A DNA stretch of 64,000 bases from an uncultured Chitinophaga sp. (GTDB taxonomy: Bacteria > Bacteroidota > Bacteroidia > Cytophagales > Cyclobacteriaceae). The notes below the pieces were generated by a model. The model was not told the origin of the DNA. It made no database searches and was given only the letters and a program-made list of their open reading frames with translations. Shown here in pieces: positions 28,083-35,923 of this stretch. Every line of letters begins with the position of its first letter. Position 1 is the first letter of the stretch. The position numbers and the translations under genes are program-made. The stretch lies in NCBI GenBank assembly GCA_902168205.1, contig CABHOK010000014.1, positions 62,001 to 126,000 on the forward strand. The letters run 5' to 3'.

Positions 28083-29308
28083 GAAAAAAATTGAAGTTAG
28101 GTCTCTTCGGGTTTGGATGTGTAGGTCAGGGTCTATATCACGTCTTGCACGAAACCCATGGTGGTGTGCAAGCAGAGATTAAAAAAGTATGCGTAAAAAA
28201 CAAGAACAAGCAACGCCCGGTAAAGGAAGATTTTTTTACGTTTGATAAAGAAGAAATTCTGAATGATGCCGAGATCGATGTAGTTGTAGAACTGATTGAT
28301 GACGCGCAGGCTGCTTATGAAATTGTGAAGACTGCCCTGCTGCATGGCAAAGCTGTAGTAACGGCCAACAAAAAAATGCTGGCAGAGCACATGGAAGAAA
28401 TATATACCCTTCAGCAGCAAACCGGCAAACCTGTACTCTACGAAGGTGCTGTGTGCGGAAGTATACCAATCCTCCGTAACCTCGAAGAGTATTACGACAA
28501 TGATCTGCTCAACAGCATTGAAGGTATATTTAACGGATCGACCAATTATATACTTACCAAAGTATTTGAAGAAAAGAAGAGTTATGCTGATGCGTTGAAA
28601 AAAGCACAGGAGCTTGGCTTTGCAGAAAGCGATCCGAGCCTGGATGTGAAAGGCTATGATCCCAAGTATAAATTGGTAATTGCTATTGCTCACACGTTCG
28701 GTCTCTTCATTCAACCAGAAGAAGTGATCAATATCGGGATCGATAAAATCTCTGACCTTGATCTGAAGTTTGCACGCGATAATAACTATACTATAAAACT
28801 GATTGCACGCTCGTTCCGAATCGACAATAAGGTATATGGCTTTGTGGCCCCTCAGTTTATTGAAGCTACCAATCCGCTGGCATCTGTTCGCAATGAGTAT
28901 AATGCCGTGCAGGTGCAAGGTGCCTTTGCAGAAAAGCAACTCTTTATAGGGAAAGGCGCAGGAAGTTACCCGACCGGTTCCGCTGTGTTATCCGATCTCT
29001 CTGCATTGTCTTATGACTATGCTTATGAATATAAAAAGCTTCATCAGTCAGACCGTTTTGAATTCTCTAACGAATTGATCGTAGAAGCCTACATAAGCTT
29101 CGAAGAAGATGCAAAAATTTCCATCGCCGATTTCGAAGTATTCCAGTCAGGCTACGCTGCCAACGGGAAACAGTATATGGTTGGCCAGGTTAAACTGTCC
29201 AAACTGAAAGCGTGGTCACAGACTCCGGGCATCGGCATCATATTGGCACCGGAAAGTAAATTCATTCCTGTTAAAACATCTGCTGTGAAAGAAGCCTTGT
29301 TGGCATAA
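28079..29308 (+). CDS. hom: Homoserine dehydrogenase
   Basis: 409 residues. NAD(P)-binding LGLFGFGCVGQGLY at about 8-20, KAVVTANKKMLAEH near 97-110, YEGAVCGSIPILRNL and GIFNGSTNYIL in the catalytic domain, followed by FAESDPSLDVKGYDPKYKL, the homoserine-binding loop. A C-terminal extension of about 80 residues may be an ACT-like regulatory end, not certain by eye. It reduces aspartate semialdehyde to homoserine. It closes the metY-metX-hom operon, so the operon covers homoserine to homocysteine. A free-standing hom without aspartokinase fusion is notable for a bacterium where fused forms are common. Confidence 0.95.
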   Translation: MRKKLKLGLFGFGCVGQGLYHVLHETHGGVQAEIKKVCVKNKNKQRPVKEDFFTFDKEEILNDAEIDVVVELIDDAQAAYEIVKTALLHGKAVVTANKKMLAEHMEEIYTLQQQTGKPVLYEGAVCGSIPILRNLEEYYDNDLLNSIEGIFNGSTNYILTKVFEEKKSYADALKKAQELGFAESDPSLDVKGYDPKYKLVIAIAHTFGLFIQPEEVINIGIDKISDLDLKFARDNNYTIKLIARSFRIDNKVYGFVAPQFIEATNPLASVRNEYNAVQVQGAFAEKQLFIGKGAGSYPTGSAVLSDLSALSYDYAYEYKKLHQSDRFEFSNELIVEAYISFEEDAKISIADFEVFQSGYAANGKQYMVGQVKLSKLKAWSQTPGIGIILAPESKFIPVKTSAVKEALLA

Positions 29309-29343
29309 CTTTACCTGCCGAAACATTTTAAAAAGATTACAAA

Positions 29344-29378
29344 AATAGACCGTGTTGAAACGGTCTATTTTGTTTTTA
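29344..29378 (+). terminator. Terminator of the met operon
   Basis: AATAGACCGT (29344-29353) pairs perfectly with ACGGTCTATT (29360-29369) around GTTGAA, followed by TTGTTTTT. Confidence 0.9.
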
Positions 29379-29421
29379 ACTGGTTTTTTGATAACTATGA
29401 TAAGACCAATTAACCCAAAAA

Positions 29422-29970
29422 TTGAAAAGGCTGACAGCGATATTCTTTCTGCTGGTTTTCCTGTTTAACACAGGTGGCTATTACCTTGCTTTTTGGGCTA
29501 TTAAACAACACGCTAAAGAAAATTTGCTCGAGCGCTTGAATGCATCGCAGTATAACAAAGAAGAAGCTGTTGTATTTACCATTCCCTTCTCACTTCCCTA
29601 CCCGGTTTCTGACGGCAGTTACGAACGCGTACATGGCGATTTCGAATATGCCGGTGAATACTATAAACTCGTAAAACAAAAACTGGTAAACGATACGCTA
29701 TTTATAGTATGCGTAAAAGATAAAGCGACAAAACACATCGAAGAAACATTATCGGACTACGCACGGTCAGCAAACAATTTACCCATTGGTGCCAAACAGG
29801 CTTTCAATTTTATATCGAAGCTCTTTAAAGACTTTCACAGCGAAACCAAAATTTCTATCTCTGCTATAGAATCCGTTGCTCTGAATACAGTCGTTCTAAT
29901 AAGTTCACCCCCGGTAACGCAACCCGATCACGCCATCGATACGCCTCCTCCGGAAGTATTTATGTTATAG
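29422..29970 (+). CDS. Membrane-anchored small protein of unknown function
   Basis: 182 residues from a TTG codon at 29422; no in-frame ATG or GTG lies nearby, so the start is uncertain. A hydrophobic N-terminal anchor (LTAIFFLLVFLFNTGGYYLAFWAI) is followed by a soluble region with AKENLLERLNASQYNKEEAVVFTIP and a VHGDFEYAGEYYKLV stretch, and a Pro-rich tail. I recognise the layout from Bacteroidota genes that precede outer-membrane transport genes but cannot name the family. It lies between the met terminator and two outer-membrane barrel genes, separated from them by strong palindromes. Confidence 0.68.
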   Translation: MKRLTAIFFLLVFLFNTGGYYLAFWAIKQHAKENLLERLNASQYNKEEAVVFTIPFSLPYPVSDGSYERVHGDFEYAGEYYKLVKQKLVNDTLFIVCVKDKATKHIEETLSDYARSANNLPIGAKQAFNFISKLFKDFHSETKISISAIESVALNTVVLISSPPVTQPDHAIDTPPPEVFML

Positions 29971-29985
29971 AATTTTATTTCCGTG

Positions 29986-30042
29986 ATCACATCGTCTGCA
30001 GACGATGTGATGGTGCGCATGTATGCGAATATATACGTGCGC
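29986..30042. promoter_or_regulatory. 26-bp perfect palindrome and adjoining hairpin upstream of barrel genes
   Basis: 29986-30011 is a perfect palindrome whose half is ATCACATCGTCTG. It is followed by GCGCATGTAT/ATACGTGCGC (30015-30024 with 30033-30042), a 10-bp stem with one G-U pair. Neither is followed by a T run, and the barrel gene starts 33 bp after the second stem. Confidence 0.6.
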
Positions 30043-30075
30043 GTAATTCTATCTCATAACTACTAAACGATATCT

Positions 30076-31149
30076 ATGAAACTGAAATTATACTATTTTT
30101 CTATAGCACTGTTGGGCATACTCGTTATTAATACCGATAGCTTCGCACAAGGTTGTGTAGCGGTACGTAATATGTCTTCATGCTCCATGATCTTCGACAG
30201 CACCACCAGTAAATCGTGGCAGTTCTCACTCAACTATCGCTACTTTAAATCCTTCCGCCATTTTACAGGAAGCGAAGAAGATAAAGAACGCGTGGAAGAA
30301 AACACAAACGTGATCAATCACGACAACTCTGTGATACTGGGCATCAACTATACCATCAATCGCAGATGGTCTGTATCCGTGGGTGTACCGATGGTATATA
30401 TAGACCGGTCGTCACGTCCGCGTAATGCCGATGGCCAACGTGTACCCGAACGCCACTATACAACTTCAAAAGGCCTGGGTGACATTCGCCTGATGGGATA
30501 TTATGCTATTGTACCCAACAATCCTTCCGGAAGTTTACTCGCAGGCGTTGGAGTTAAACTCCCCACTGGTAATTATAAATATGAAGATGATGCGTATGTA
30601 AATGGCAATTATAACAGACGACCTGTTGACCAGTCAATTCAACCCGGTGATGGCGGATTAGGAATTATTGTCGAAGTGGATTTCCTCCGCGAGGTTAGCC
30701 GGAATATATATGTATATGCCAACGGATCGTATCTCTTCAATCCTAAGAACACAAACGGAACCAAAACAAACCGAAGCAATCCGTTCGAAGCAGAAATGTC
30801 GGTGCCTGATCAATTGTTTTTACGTGCCGGTGCGCGCTATATGATCAAACAATTTCAGCTTGGTATAGGCGGACGCGTAGAAGGTATACCTACGCACGAT
30901 ATTATCGGCAAGACAGACGGCTTCAGAAGACCAGGCTACATTGTATCGCTTGAGCCTTCGGCATTGGTAAGTCTGGGTAAGCACGTTGTAGGTGTAAATG
31001 TACCGATAGCATTATATCGCAACCGTACAAAAAGCGTAGCGGACCAACGTCTGCAAGATCAAAACGGTGATGGCAACGATGTGCATGGTGATGCCGCCTT
31101 TGCAGATTGGTTACTATCGGTTACCTACGCATTCCGATTCTCACACTAA
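30076..31149 (+). CDS. Outer-membrane beta-barrel protein, copy 1
   Basis: 357 residues with a signal peptide (FSIALLGILVINTDSFA|Q) and alternating amphipathic strands from about residue 45 to the C-terminal YAFRFSH. Conserved pieces include SWQFSLNYRYFKSFRHF, NYTINRRWSVSVGVPMVYIDRSS, VGVKLPTGNYKY and DQSIQPGDGG. The sequence resembles transporter-like barrels of the phenol-degradation MetA/PF13557 kind. The next gene is a close paralogue in the same direction. Cargo unknown. Confidence 0.8.
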   Translation: MKLKLYYFSIALLGILVINTDSFAQGCVAVRNMSSCSMIFDSTTSKSWQFSLNYRYFKSFRHFTGSEEDKERVEENTNVINHDNSVILGINYTINRRWSVSVGVPMVYIDRSSRPRNADGQRVPERHYTTSKGLGDIRLMGYYAIVPNNPSGSLLAGVGVKLPTGNYKYEDDAYVNGNYNRRPVDQSIQPGDGGLGIIVEVDFLREVSRNIYVYANGSYLFNPKNTNGTKTNRSNPFEAEMSVPDQLFLRAGARYMIKQFQLGIGGRVEGIPTHDIIGKTDGFRRPGYIVSLEPSALVSLGKHVVGVNVPIALYRNRTKSVADQRLQDQNGDGNDVHGDAAFADWLLSVTYAFRFSH

Positions 31150-31204
31150 TATTTTAACTATATATACTCTATCTAAAAAACTATATAATTCCCAAACCAC
31201 ATCT

Positions 31205-32281
31205 ATGAAACTAAAACTCTACTATTTATCCTTAGCACTTGCAGGCGTACTGCTCGCCAACACCGAGGCCGCGGCACAAGGTTGCGTTGCTGTACGCAAC
31301 ATGTCTTCCTGTGCGCTGGAATTCGACAGTACTGCCAGCAGCTCATGGCAGTTCTCCCTGAACTATCGTTACTTCCGATCCTTCAGGCACTTTCGTGGAA
31401 CACACGAGGAAAAGAATCGTGTTGAAGACGGAACGGAAGTTATCAACAACGATAACTCTATATTACTGGGTATATCTTATACCATTAACAGACGCTGGAG
31501 TGTAAGTGCTACTATACCGTTGATATATATCGACCGCTCTTCTCTCTACGAGCATAAGGGCAACAATAGCGGAGAGCGTTACCACACATCGTCACAAGGA
31601 TTAGGCGATGTTCGAATTACCGGTTATTATACCGTATTACCACACAATCAAAAAACACAATTGTTGGTAGGACTTGGTGTTAAGCTGCCAACCGGTAACT
31701 ATAATTACAAAGACGAGTTCCACAAAGCCGATGGTATACAAACATTGCCGGTAGATCAGTCTATTCAACCTGGCGATGGCGGAACAGGGATCATCACGGA
31801 GTTTGACTTCCTGCAAAAGCTTAGTCATAAATTTGCGATCTACTCAACAGGAGTATACTTGTTCAACCCGCGCAATACAAATGGAACACTAAGAAGTCAG
31901 AACCTGACCGATGGCATACCACTTTCAAATGAAATGTCGGTGTGCGATCAATTCCAGGTTCGCCTGGGTGCACGCTATTCCGTAAACAAGCTTCAGTTTG
32001 CGCTGGGCGGTCGCTATGAGGGTATACCTTCTGAAGATATATTTGGTGATAGCGATGGTTTCCGCAGACCGGGTCGTATTCTTTCCGTTGAACCTTCTGT
32101 CAACTATGTTACCGGTAAACACTTCATTGGTGTAAATTTCCCGATAGCGTTGGCGAGAAATCGTACGCAAAGCGTTATTGACAAGAAGCGCACTGAGCTC
32201 AGCGGTAACTTCACCCAGGGAGATGCTGCCTTTGCAGATTGGCTGTTGTCTGTTACGTATGCATTCCGATTTGCAAAATAA
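31205..32281 (+). CDS. Outer-membrane beta-barrel protein, copy 2
   Basis: 358 residues starting at MKLKLYY (31205); an in-frame extension back to 31067 overlaps copy 1 and is unlikely. It shares with copy 1 the same opening (MKLKLYY), the FDSTxSxSWQFSLNYRYFxSFRHF block, the TINRRWSVS strand and the C-terminal FADWLLSVTYAFRF, while loops differ. A tandem duplication with loop divergence is the simplest reading. Terminator at 32302-32334. Confidence 0.8.
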   Translation: MKLKLYYLSLALAGVLLANTEAAAQGCVAVRNMSSCALEFDSTASSSWQFSLNYRYFRSFRHFRGTHEEKNRVEDGTEVINNDNSILLGISYTINRRWSVSATIPLIYIDRSSLYEHKGNNSGERYHTSSQGLGDVRITGYYTVLPHNQKTQLLVGLGVKLPTGNYNYKDEFHKADGIQTLPVDQSIQPGDGGTGIITEFDFLQKLSHKFAIYSTGVYLFNPRNTNGTLRSQNLTDGIPLSNEMSVCDQFQVRLGARYSVNKLQFALGGRYEGIPSEDIFGDSDGFRRPGRILSVEPSVNYVTGKHFIGVNFPIALARNRTQSVIDKKRTELSGNFTQGDAAFADWLLSVTYAFRFAK

Positions 32282-32301
32282 TCTATATATACCCCTACAT
32301 G

Positions 32302-32334
32302 AAAAAAGGAGAGTCGTAATGACTCTCCTTTTTT
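32302..32334. terminator. Bidirectional terminator between barrel genes and gldH
   Basis: AAAAAAGGAGAGTC (32302-32315) pairs with GACTCTCCTTTTTT (32321-32334) around GTAAT. A and T runs on both sides suit the convergent genes. Confidence 0.92.
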
Positions 32335-32358
32335 ATTCCGTTATCTGCTACTATATAG

Positions 32359-32838
32359 TTACTCGGCTGGCATTGACTTTTCAACACGTAAACCTACCGC
32401 GAGTATACCTTGCAGTGTATCGGTGCGCATAAACTGCTCGAACTTGATTTTATATTTACCAGGCTTCTGAAACTGGTAGTTCTTTAGCAGTAATAACCGG
32501 TGATCATATATATCTCCAAGTCCGCTGTTGCCCAGCGGCTTTCCGGATTTAGCTTCGAAAAGATAATCGTTGGTGAGACTTTTGTGCACTACATTACCTA
32601 TCGAATCCTGCAGGTAATAGGTCATAAACAATCTTGACCATGGATACGAAACAGCATTTCGCACATTTCCATATAAATTATACTTTACATTGCTATCATC
32701 GATAACAAACTCAAATTCCGGTTTATTGTTTACGAGCCAATACCCTTCTTCGAAGTCAGTATACTGTTCATAGATCCGGTTGTCTTCACATCCCGTTGCA
32801 AGGATGGTGATGATTATTACTATCCAGAAAAATCTCAT
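32359..32838 (-). CDS. gldH: Gliding motility lipoprotein GldH
   Basis: 159 residues. Signal peptide ends in the lipobox LATGC with Cys17; the body holds NRIYEQYTDF and LYLKN-like strands and the family end FEQFMRTDTLQGILAVGLRVEK. GldH is needed for gliding and for stable GldK/type IX secretion function in Flavobacterium. Its ATG overlaps the TGA of the upstream PSP1-domain gene by four bases, a neighbourhood seen in several Bacteroidota. Together with the T9SS tail at 46051-48255 it argues for a T9SS/gliding organism. Confidence 0.9.
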   Translation of the reverse strand: MRFFWIVIIITILATGCEDNRIYEQYTDFEEGYWLVNNKPEFEFVIDDSNVKYNLYGNVRNAVSYPWSRLFMTYYLQDSIGNVVHKSLTNDYLFEAKSGKPLGNSGLGDIYDHRLLLLKNYQFQKPGKYKIKFEQFMRTDTLQGILAVGLRVEKSMPAE

Positions 32839-34367
32839 GACGGCTGATTACCTGGCTTTGGTTTATTTGGATTTTGATTACCTCCGCGGTTATCTCGGTT
32901 CGGTCGGTTCTCGCGCGGCCCCTGGTTAGAACGCTGCGGTTTGTTTTCGCGCGGTCCCTGTATATCTCCCTGGCCCTGATTCGAACGTTGTTGGGTTTTA
33001 CCTTCACGCGGCCCTTGTACATCACCCTGCCCCTGATTAGAGCGTTGCTGTTGTTTATCGCGCGGTCCCTGTATATCGCCTTGTCCCTGGTTCGAACGTT
33101 GCTGTTGCTTATCACGTGGTCCTTGTACATCGCCCTGCCCCTGGTTATGTCGTTGCTGACGATTGTCACGATTACCCTGATTACCACGGTTTGGCTGGGG
33201 GCCGGAAGTTTGTGCCTGCTGATTCTGGTTGCCCTGGTTCTGATTACCCGGAGCTCCGCCTTTACCTTTTTTCTTTTTGTTACGCGACTTACTCTTGAAG
33301 CGCTTGTCCATCTGGTCGAGATCGCTGTTGAGTGGTCCGGTTGTTACCTTCTCTTCAACTATATCAATCTCAAGTGTAGCGGGGCGCTTGCCATCACGAT
33401 TCATTTGAAGAATATGATTGACCCGCTGTATATTTAACGGGTACCATGTATTCTCTTCTTTGAAACCGAACCACATGATCTTTCTGAATATATCTGTCTT
33501 CTGCAGAACAGCTTCACCTTTCTCTGTGAGCAGCGGAGCTTCTACCTTCGGTATATCTTCCAGTGCTTCCATATAGGTCTCAAGCTCGTAGTTGAGACAA
33601 CACTTCAATCGTCCGCATTGTCCTGAAAGTTTGCTTGGATTGAGTGACAGATTTTGATAGCGTGCTGCACTGGTGGCTACGTTTTTAAATTCACTTAACC
33701 ATGTAGCACAGCATAGTTCACGACCACATACACCTATACCTCCCAAACGACCTGCTTCCTGGCGCAAACTTATCTGGCGCATTTCTACCCTGATCTTGAA
33801 TTCGCCCGCGAGTAGTTTAATCAACTCGCGAAAGTCAACACGATCATCAGCCGAGTAAAAGAATGTAGCCTTCATGTTATCGGCCTGATACTCGATGTCT
33901 GAAAGTTTCATTTCGAGTTTCAGGTCACGAATGATCTCGCGCGTGCGATATAGTGTTGGCATCTCGCGCTTCTTCACCTCCTCGAATTTCTCGAGGTCTT
34001 TCTGATGCGCGATGCGGTATATCTTTTTGATCTCACCATCGTTGGCTACTTTTTTCTTCTGCATCTGCAGACGCACGAGTTCGCCCTGAAGTGATATATA
34101 GCCTATATGATGACCGTTGGGGACTTCCACCACAACAGCATCGCCCGTAGTAAGAAGTAATTTATCGGTGTTACGGAAAAATTCTTTTCTACCGTTTTTG
34201 AAACGTACCTCTGCTATATCAAATCGATCCTGCGTTGGCATGTCCATGTTCGACAGCCAATCGAATACATTCATTTTGTTGCAGCCGCCCGTGCCACAGG
34301 CTCCGTTGTTGTTGCAACCGGCTGTTTTGCCGTTTTTATCTTTTACAGATCCGCATGAACATCCCAT
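32835..34367 (-). CDS. PSP1-domain protein (RicT/YaaT-like) with repetitive C-terminal tail
   Basis: 510 residues in three parts. An N-terminal cysteine cluster (Cys3, 5, 18, 24, 29 in GCSCGS...GCNKM) comes before a PSP1 core with DRVDFRELIKLLAGEF and two Cys pairs, GVCGRELCC and CGRLKCC. Residues from about 355 on are low-complexity, Gln/Asn/Arg/Gly-rich, with repeats of QRSNQGQGDxQGPRDKQQ type. RicT with its partners binds Fe-S clusters and assists RNase Y-dependent mRNA processing in Bacillus; the role in Bacteroidota is unknown. It overlaps gldH by four bases. The tail is variable in this family and probably RNA- or protein-binding. Confidence 0.87.
   Translation of the reverse strand: MGCSCGSVKDKNGKTAGCNNNGACGTGGCNKMNVFDWLSNMDMPTQDRFDIAEVRFKNGRKEFFRNTDKLLLTTGDAVVVEVPNGHHIGYISLQGELVRLQMQKKKVANDGEIKKIYRIAHQKDLEKFEEVKKREMPTLYRTREIIRDLKLEMKLSDIEYQADNMKATFFYSADDRVDFRELIKLLAGEFKIRVEMRQISLRQEAGRLGGIGVCGRELCCATWLSEFKNVATSAARYQNLSLNPSKLSGQCGRLKCCLNYELETYMEALEDIPKVEAPLLTEKGEAVLQKTDIFRKIMWFGFKEENTWYPLNIQRVNHILQMNRDGKRPATLEIDIVEEKVTTGPLNSDLDQMDKRFKSKSRNKKKKGKGGAPGNQNQGNQNQQAQTSGPQPNRGNQGNRDNRQQRHNQGQGDVQGPRDKQQQRSNQGQGDIQGPRDKQQQRSNQGQGDVQGPREGKTQQRSNQGQGDIQGPRENKPQRSNQGPRENRPNRDNRGGNQNPNKPKPGNQPS
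32901..33155 (-). repeat. Coding tandem repeat of 54-57 bp in the PSP1 gene
   Basis: Five successive units encode 18-19 residues each (QRxNQGQGDxQGPR...), with the last unit truncated. Arg/Gln/Gly composition resembles RGG-like RNA-binding tails. Unit numbers of this kind can vary between strains. Confidence 0.8.
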
Positions 34368-34371
34368 TTGT

Positions 34372-35658
34372 TTACACTTTATAGTTCAACAAATCCTGCC
34401 CTATATCTTTGCGGAAGTACAAGCCATCCCACTGTATCTGCTCGGCTGTCTCATACGCCTTTTCACGCGCTTCGTTCAGCGAGTTTCCCTTACCGGATAT
34501 AGCGAGTACGCGCCCTCCTTCTGTAACTACATTTTCCTGGTGCTGTTTTGTTCCTGCGTGGAACACCAATGCTTTCGCATGATTATGAAGACCGCTGATC
34601 ACTTTGCCTTTTTCATAATCACCCGGATAACCGCCCGATACCAATGCGATGGTAACAGCGTGCTGATCGTCTATATCAATAATCTTACCCGCCAATGAAC
34701 CATTTGCAGCAGCCACGAGCAATTCCAGGAAATCGCTTTTAATGCGAGGCATCACAGCCTGTGTTTCCGGGTCGCCCATGCGCGCGTTATATTCAATAAC
34801 GTATGGCGTGCCGCCAACATTCATCAATCCAACAAAGATGAATCCTTTATAGTCAATCGCATCTTTCTTCAAACCTTCAATGGTTGGTTTTACCACTTCA
34901 TCTTCTACGCGTTTCATAAAAGAATTGGTAGCAAACACTACGGGCGATACCGCGCCCATGCCTCCGGTATTAGGTCCTGTATCACCATCTCCGATGCGTT
35001 TATAGTCTTTGGCTTCCGGCAGGATCACATAATCCTTACCGTCTGTCAGAACAAATACAGAGAGCTCTATACCATTCAAAAATTCTTCGATGAGCACTTT
35101 CGCGCTGGCCTCTCCGAATTTTTTATTTACAAGCATTTCCTTCACCACCGCTTTTGCCTCTGCCTGACTCAGACTGATAATAACGCCTTTACCGGCAGCC
35201 AGTCCATCGGCCTTTAATACGATGGGAGGTTTGCAGGTAGCGATATAGTCAAACGCCTGATCGAGCTCCGCAACCTGAAAGGTTCTGGCCTTTGCAGTTG
35301 GTATATTATTGCGGATCATAAACTGCTTCGAGAAATCTTTACTTCCTTCCAGTTGGGCGCCGAGTTTACCAGGACCAACCATCAGAATGTTTTTAAGCTT
35401 GGGATCAGCTTCAAAAAAATCGCGAATACCTTTTACCAGTGGTGCTTCCGGACCTACCACAATGAGGTCTATAGCGCTGTCCAGGCAGAATTGCCCGAGC
35501 TTTAAAAAGTCGTCAGCCGCGATGGCTACATTTTCGGCAATCTGCGCCGTGCCCGGATTACCCGGTGCAACATAAAGTTTCCCGCACTGCGGGCTTTGCT
35601 TTATCTTCCAGGCAAGAGCATGCTCTCTGCCTCCGTTCCCTATAATGAGTATATTCAT
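34372..35658 (-). CDS. purD: Phosphoribosylamine-glycine ligase
   Basis: 428 residues from MNILIIG. N-terminal GNGGREHALAWK, ATP-grasp PIVLKADGLAAGKGVIISL near 145-165, FLNGIELSVFVLTDG near 190 and YNARMGDPETQAVMPRI near 290. It makes glycinamide ribonucleotide in purine synthesis. A TATCTTTG promoter box lies 25-32 bp upstream. It follows recQ on the same strand but behind the recQ terminator. An ATG nine bases upstream (35667) is less likely. Confidence 0.96.
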   Translation of the reverse strand: MNILIIGNGGREHALAWKIKQSPQCGKLYVAPGNPGTAQIAENVAIAADDFLKLGQFCLDSAIDLIVVGPEAPLVKGIRDFFEADPKLKNILMVGPGKLGAQLEGSKDFSKQFMIRNNIPTAKARTFQVAELDQAFDYIATCKPPIVLKADGLAAGKGVIISLSQAEAKAVVKEMLVNKKFGEASAKVLIEEFLNGIELSVFVLTDGKDYVILPEAKDYKRIGDGDTGPNTGGMGAVSPVVFATNSFMKRVEDEVVKPTIEGLKKDAIDYKGFIFVGLMNVGGTPYVIEYNARMGDPETQAVMPRIKSDFLELLVAAANGSLAGKIIDIDDQHAVTIALVSGGYPGDYEKGKVISGLHNHAKALVFHAGTKQHQENVVTEGGRVLAISGKGNSLNEAREKAYETAEQIQWDGLYFRKDIGQDLLNYKV

Positions 35659-35682
35659 TGAGGTCAAAATCTAGTTGAATCC

Positions 35683-35690
35683 CAAAGATA
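35683..35690 (-). promoter_or_regulatory. Candidate -7 promoter box for purD
   Basis: Minus-strand TATCTTTG fits TAnnTTTG 25 bases upstream of the purD start. The -33 element is unclear in the adjoining GC-rich block. Confidence 0.45.
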
Positions 35691-35733
35691 GCCGCGAAAT
35701 CGGTTAAATAAAACGGCCCCGGGCCGCGGGCCC

Positions 35734-35918
35734 GTTATTCGTTAATCGTTATCGGTTATTCGCTAACCGTTATTGTAAATAAATGCAAGAGAAAAGCCGA
35801 AGATATATCGTGATGGAAGCTGCTGATAACGCAAGCGATTAACGACAACTCCTTAAATGAAAAACGTGAATGAGAAAAATCCCATTCACGTTTTACGGAT
35901 ACCTGATAACGATTAACG
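35734..35918. repeat. 7-bp-period array with inverted copy (GTTATTC type) between purD and recQ
   Basis: 35734-35775 reads GTTATTC, GTTAATC, GTTATCG, GTTATTC, GCTAACC, GTTATTG with exact 7-bp phase. A short reverse-oriented arm GATAACG, ATTAACG is at 35905-35918, and GATAACG...TTAACGA at 35824-35845. The array begins after a GC-rich palindromic block (35713-35736). Confidence 0.7.
35861..35894 (-). terminator. recQ terminator
   Basis: AAAACGTGAATG (35861-35872) pairs with CATTCACGTTTT (35883-35894); read on the minus strand a T-rich tail follows. Lies 30 bp past the recQ stop. Confidence 0.8.
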
Positions 35919-35923
35919 TCTCA

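Noticed and set aside
28133-28939. 268-codon open frame on the minus strand inside hom
   Set aside because: Fully antisense to a clear homoserine dehydrogenase; its translation has no domain and a composition typical of a shadow frame.
32901-33155. Regular repeats resembling a CRISPR array
   Set aside because: The 54-57 bp period is coding (18-19 residues), with no variable spacers and no cas genes.
32874-33437. 187-codon plus-strand frame opposite the PSP1 gene
   Set aside because: It is the complement of the repetitive tail (periodic Leu/Ser/Arg), with no start context or family match.
35713-35736. GC-rich palindromic block as an origin or integration site
   Set aside because: No DnaA boxes, tRNA end or integrase nearby; read as part of the adjoining repeat region.
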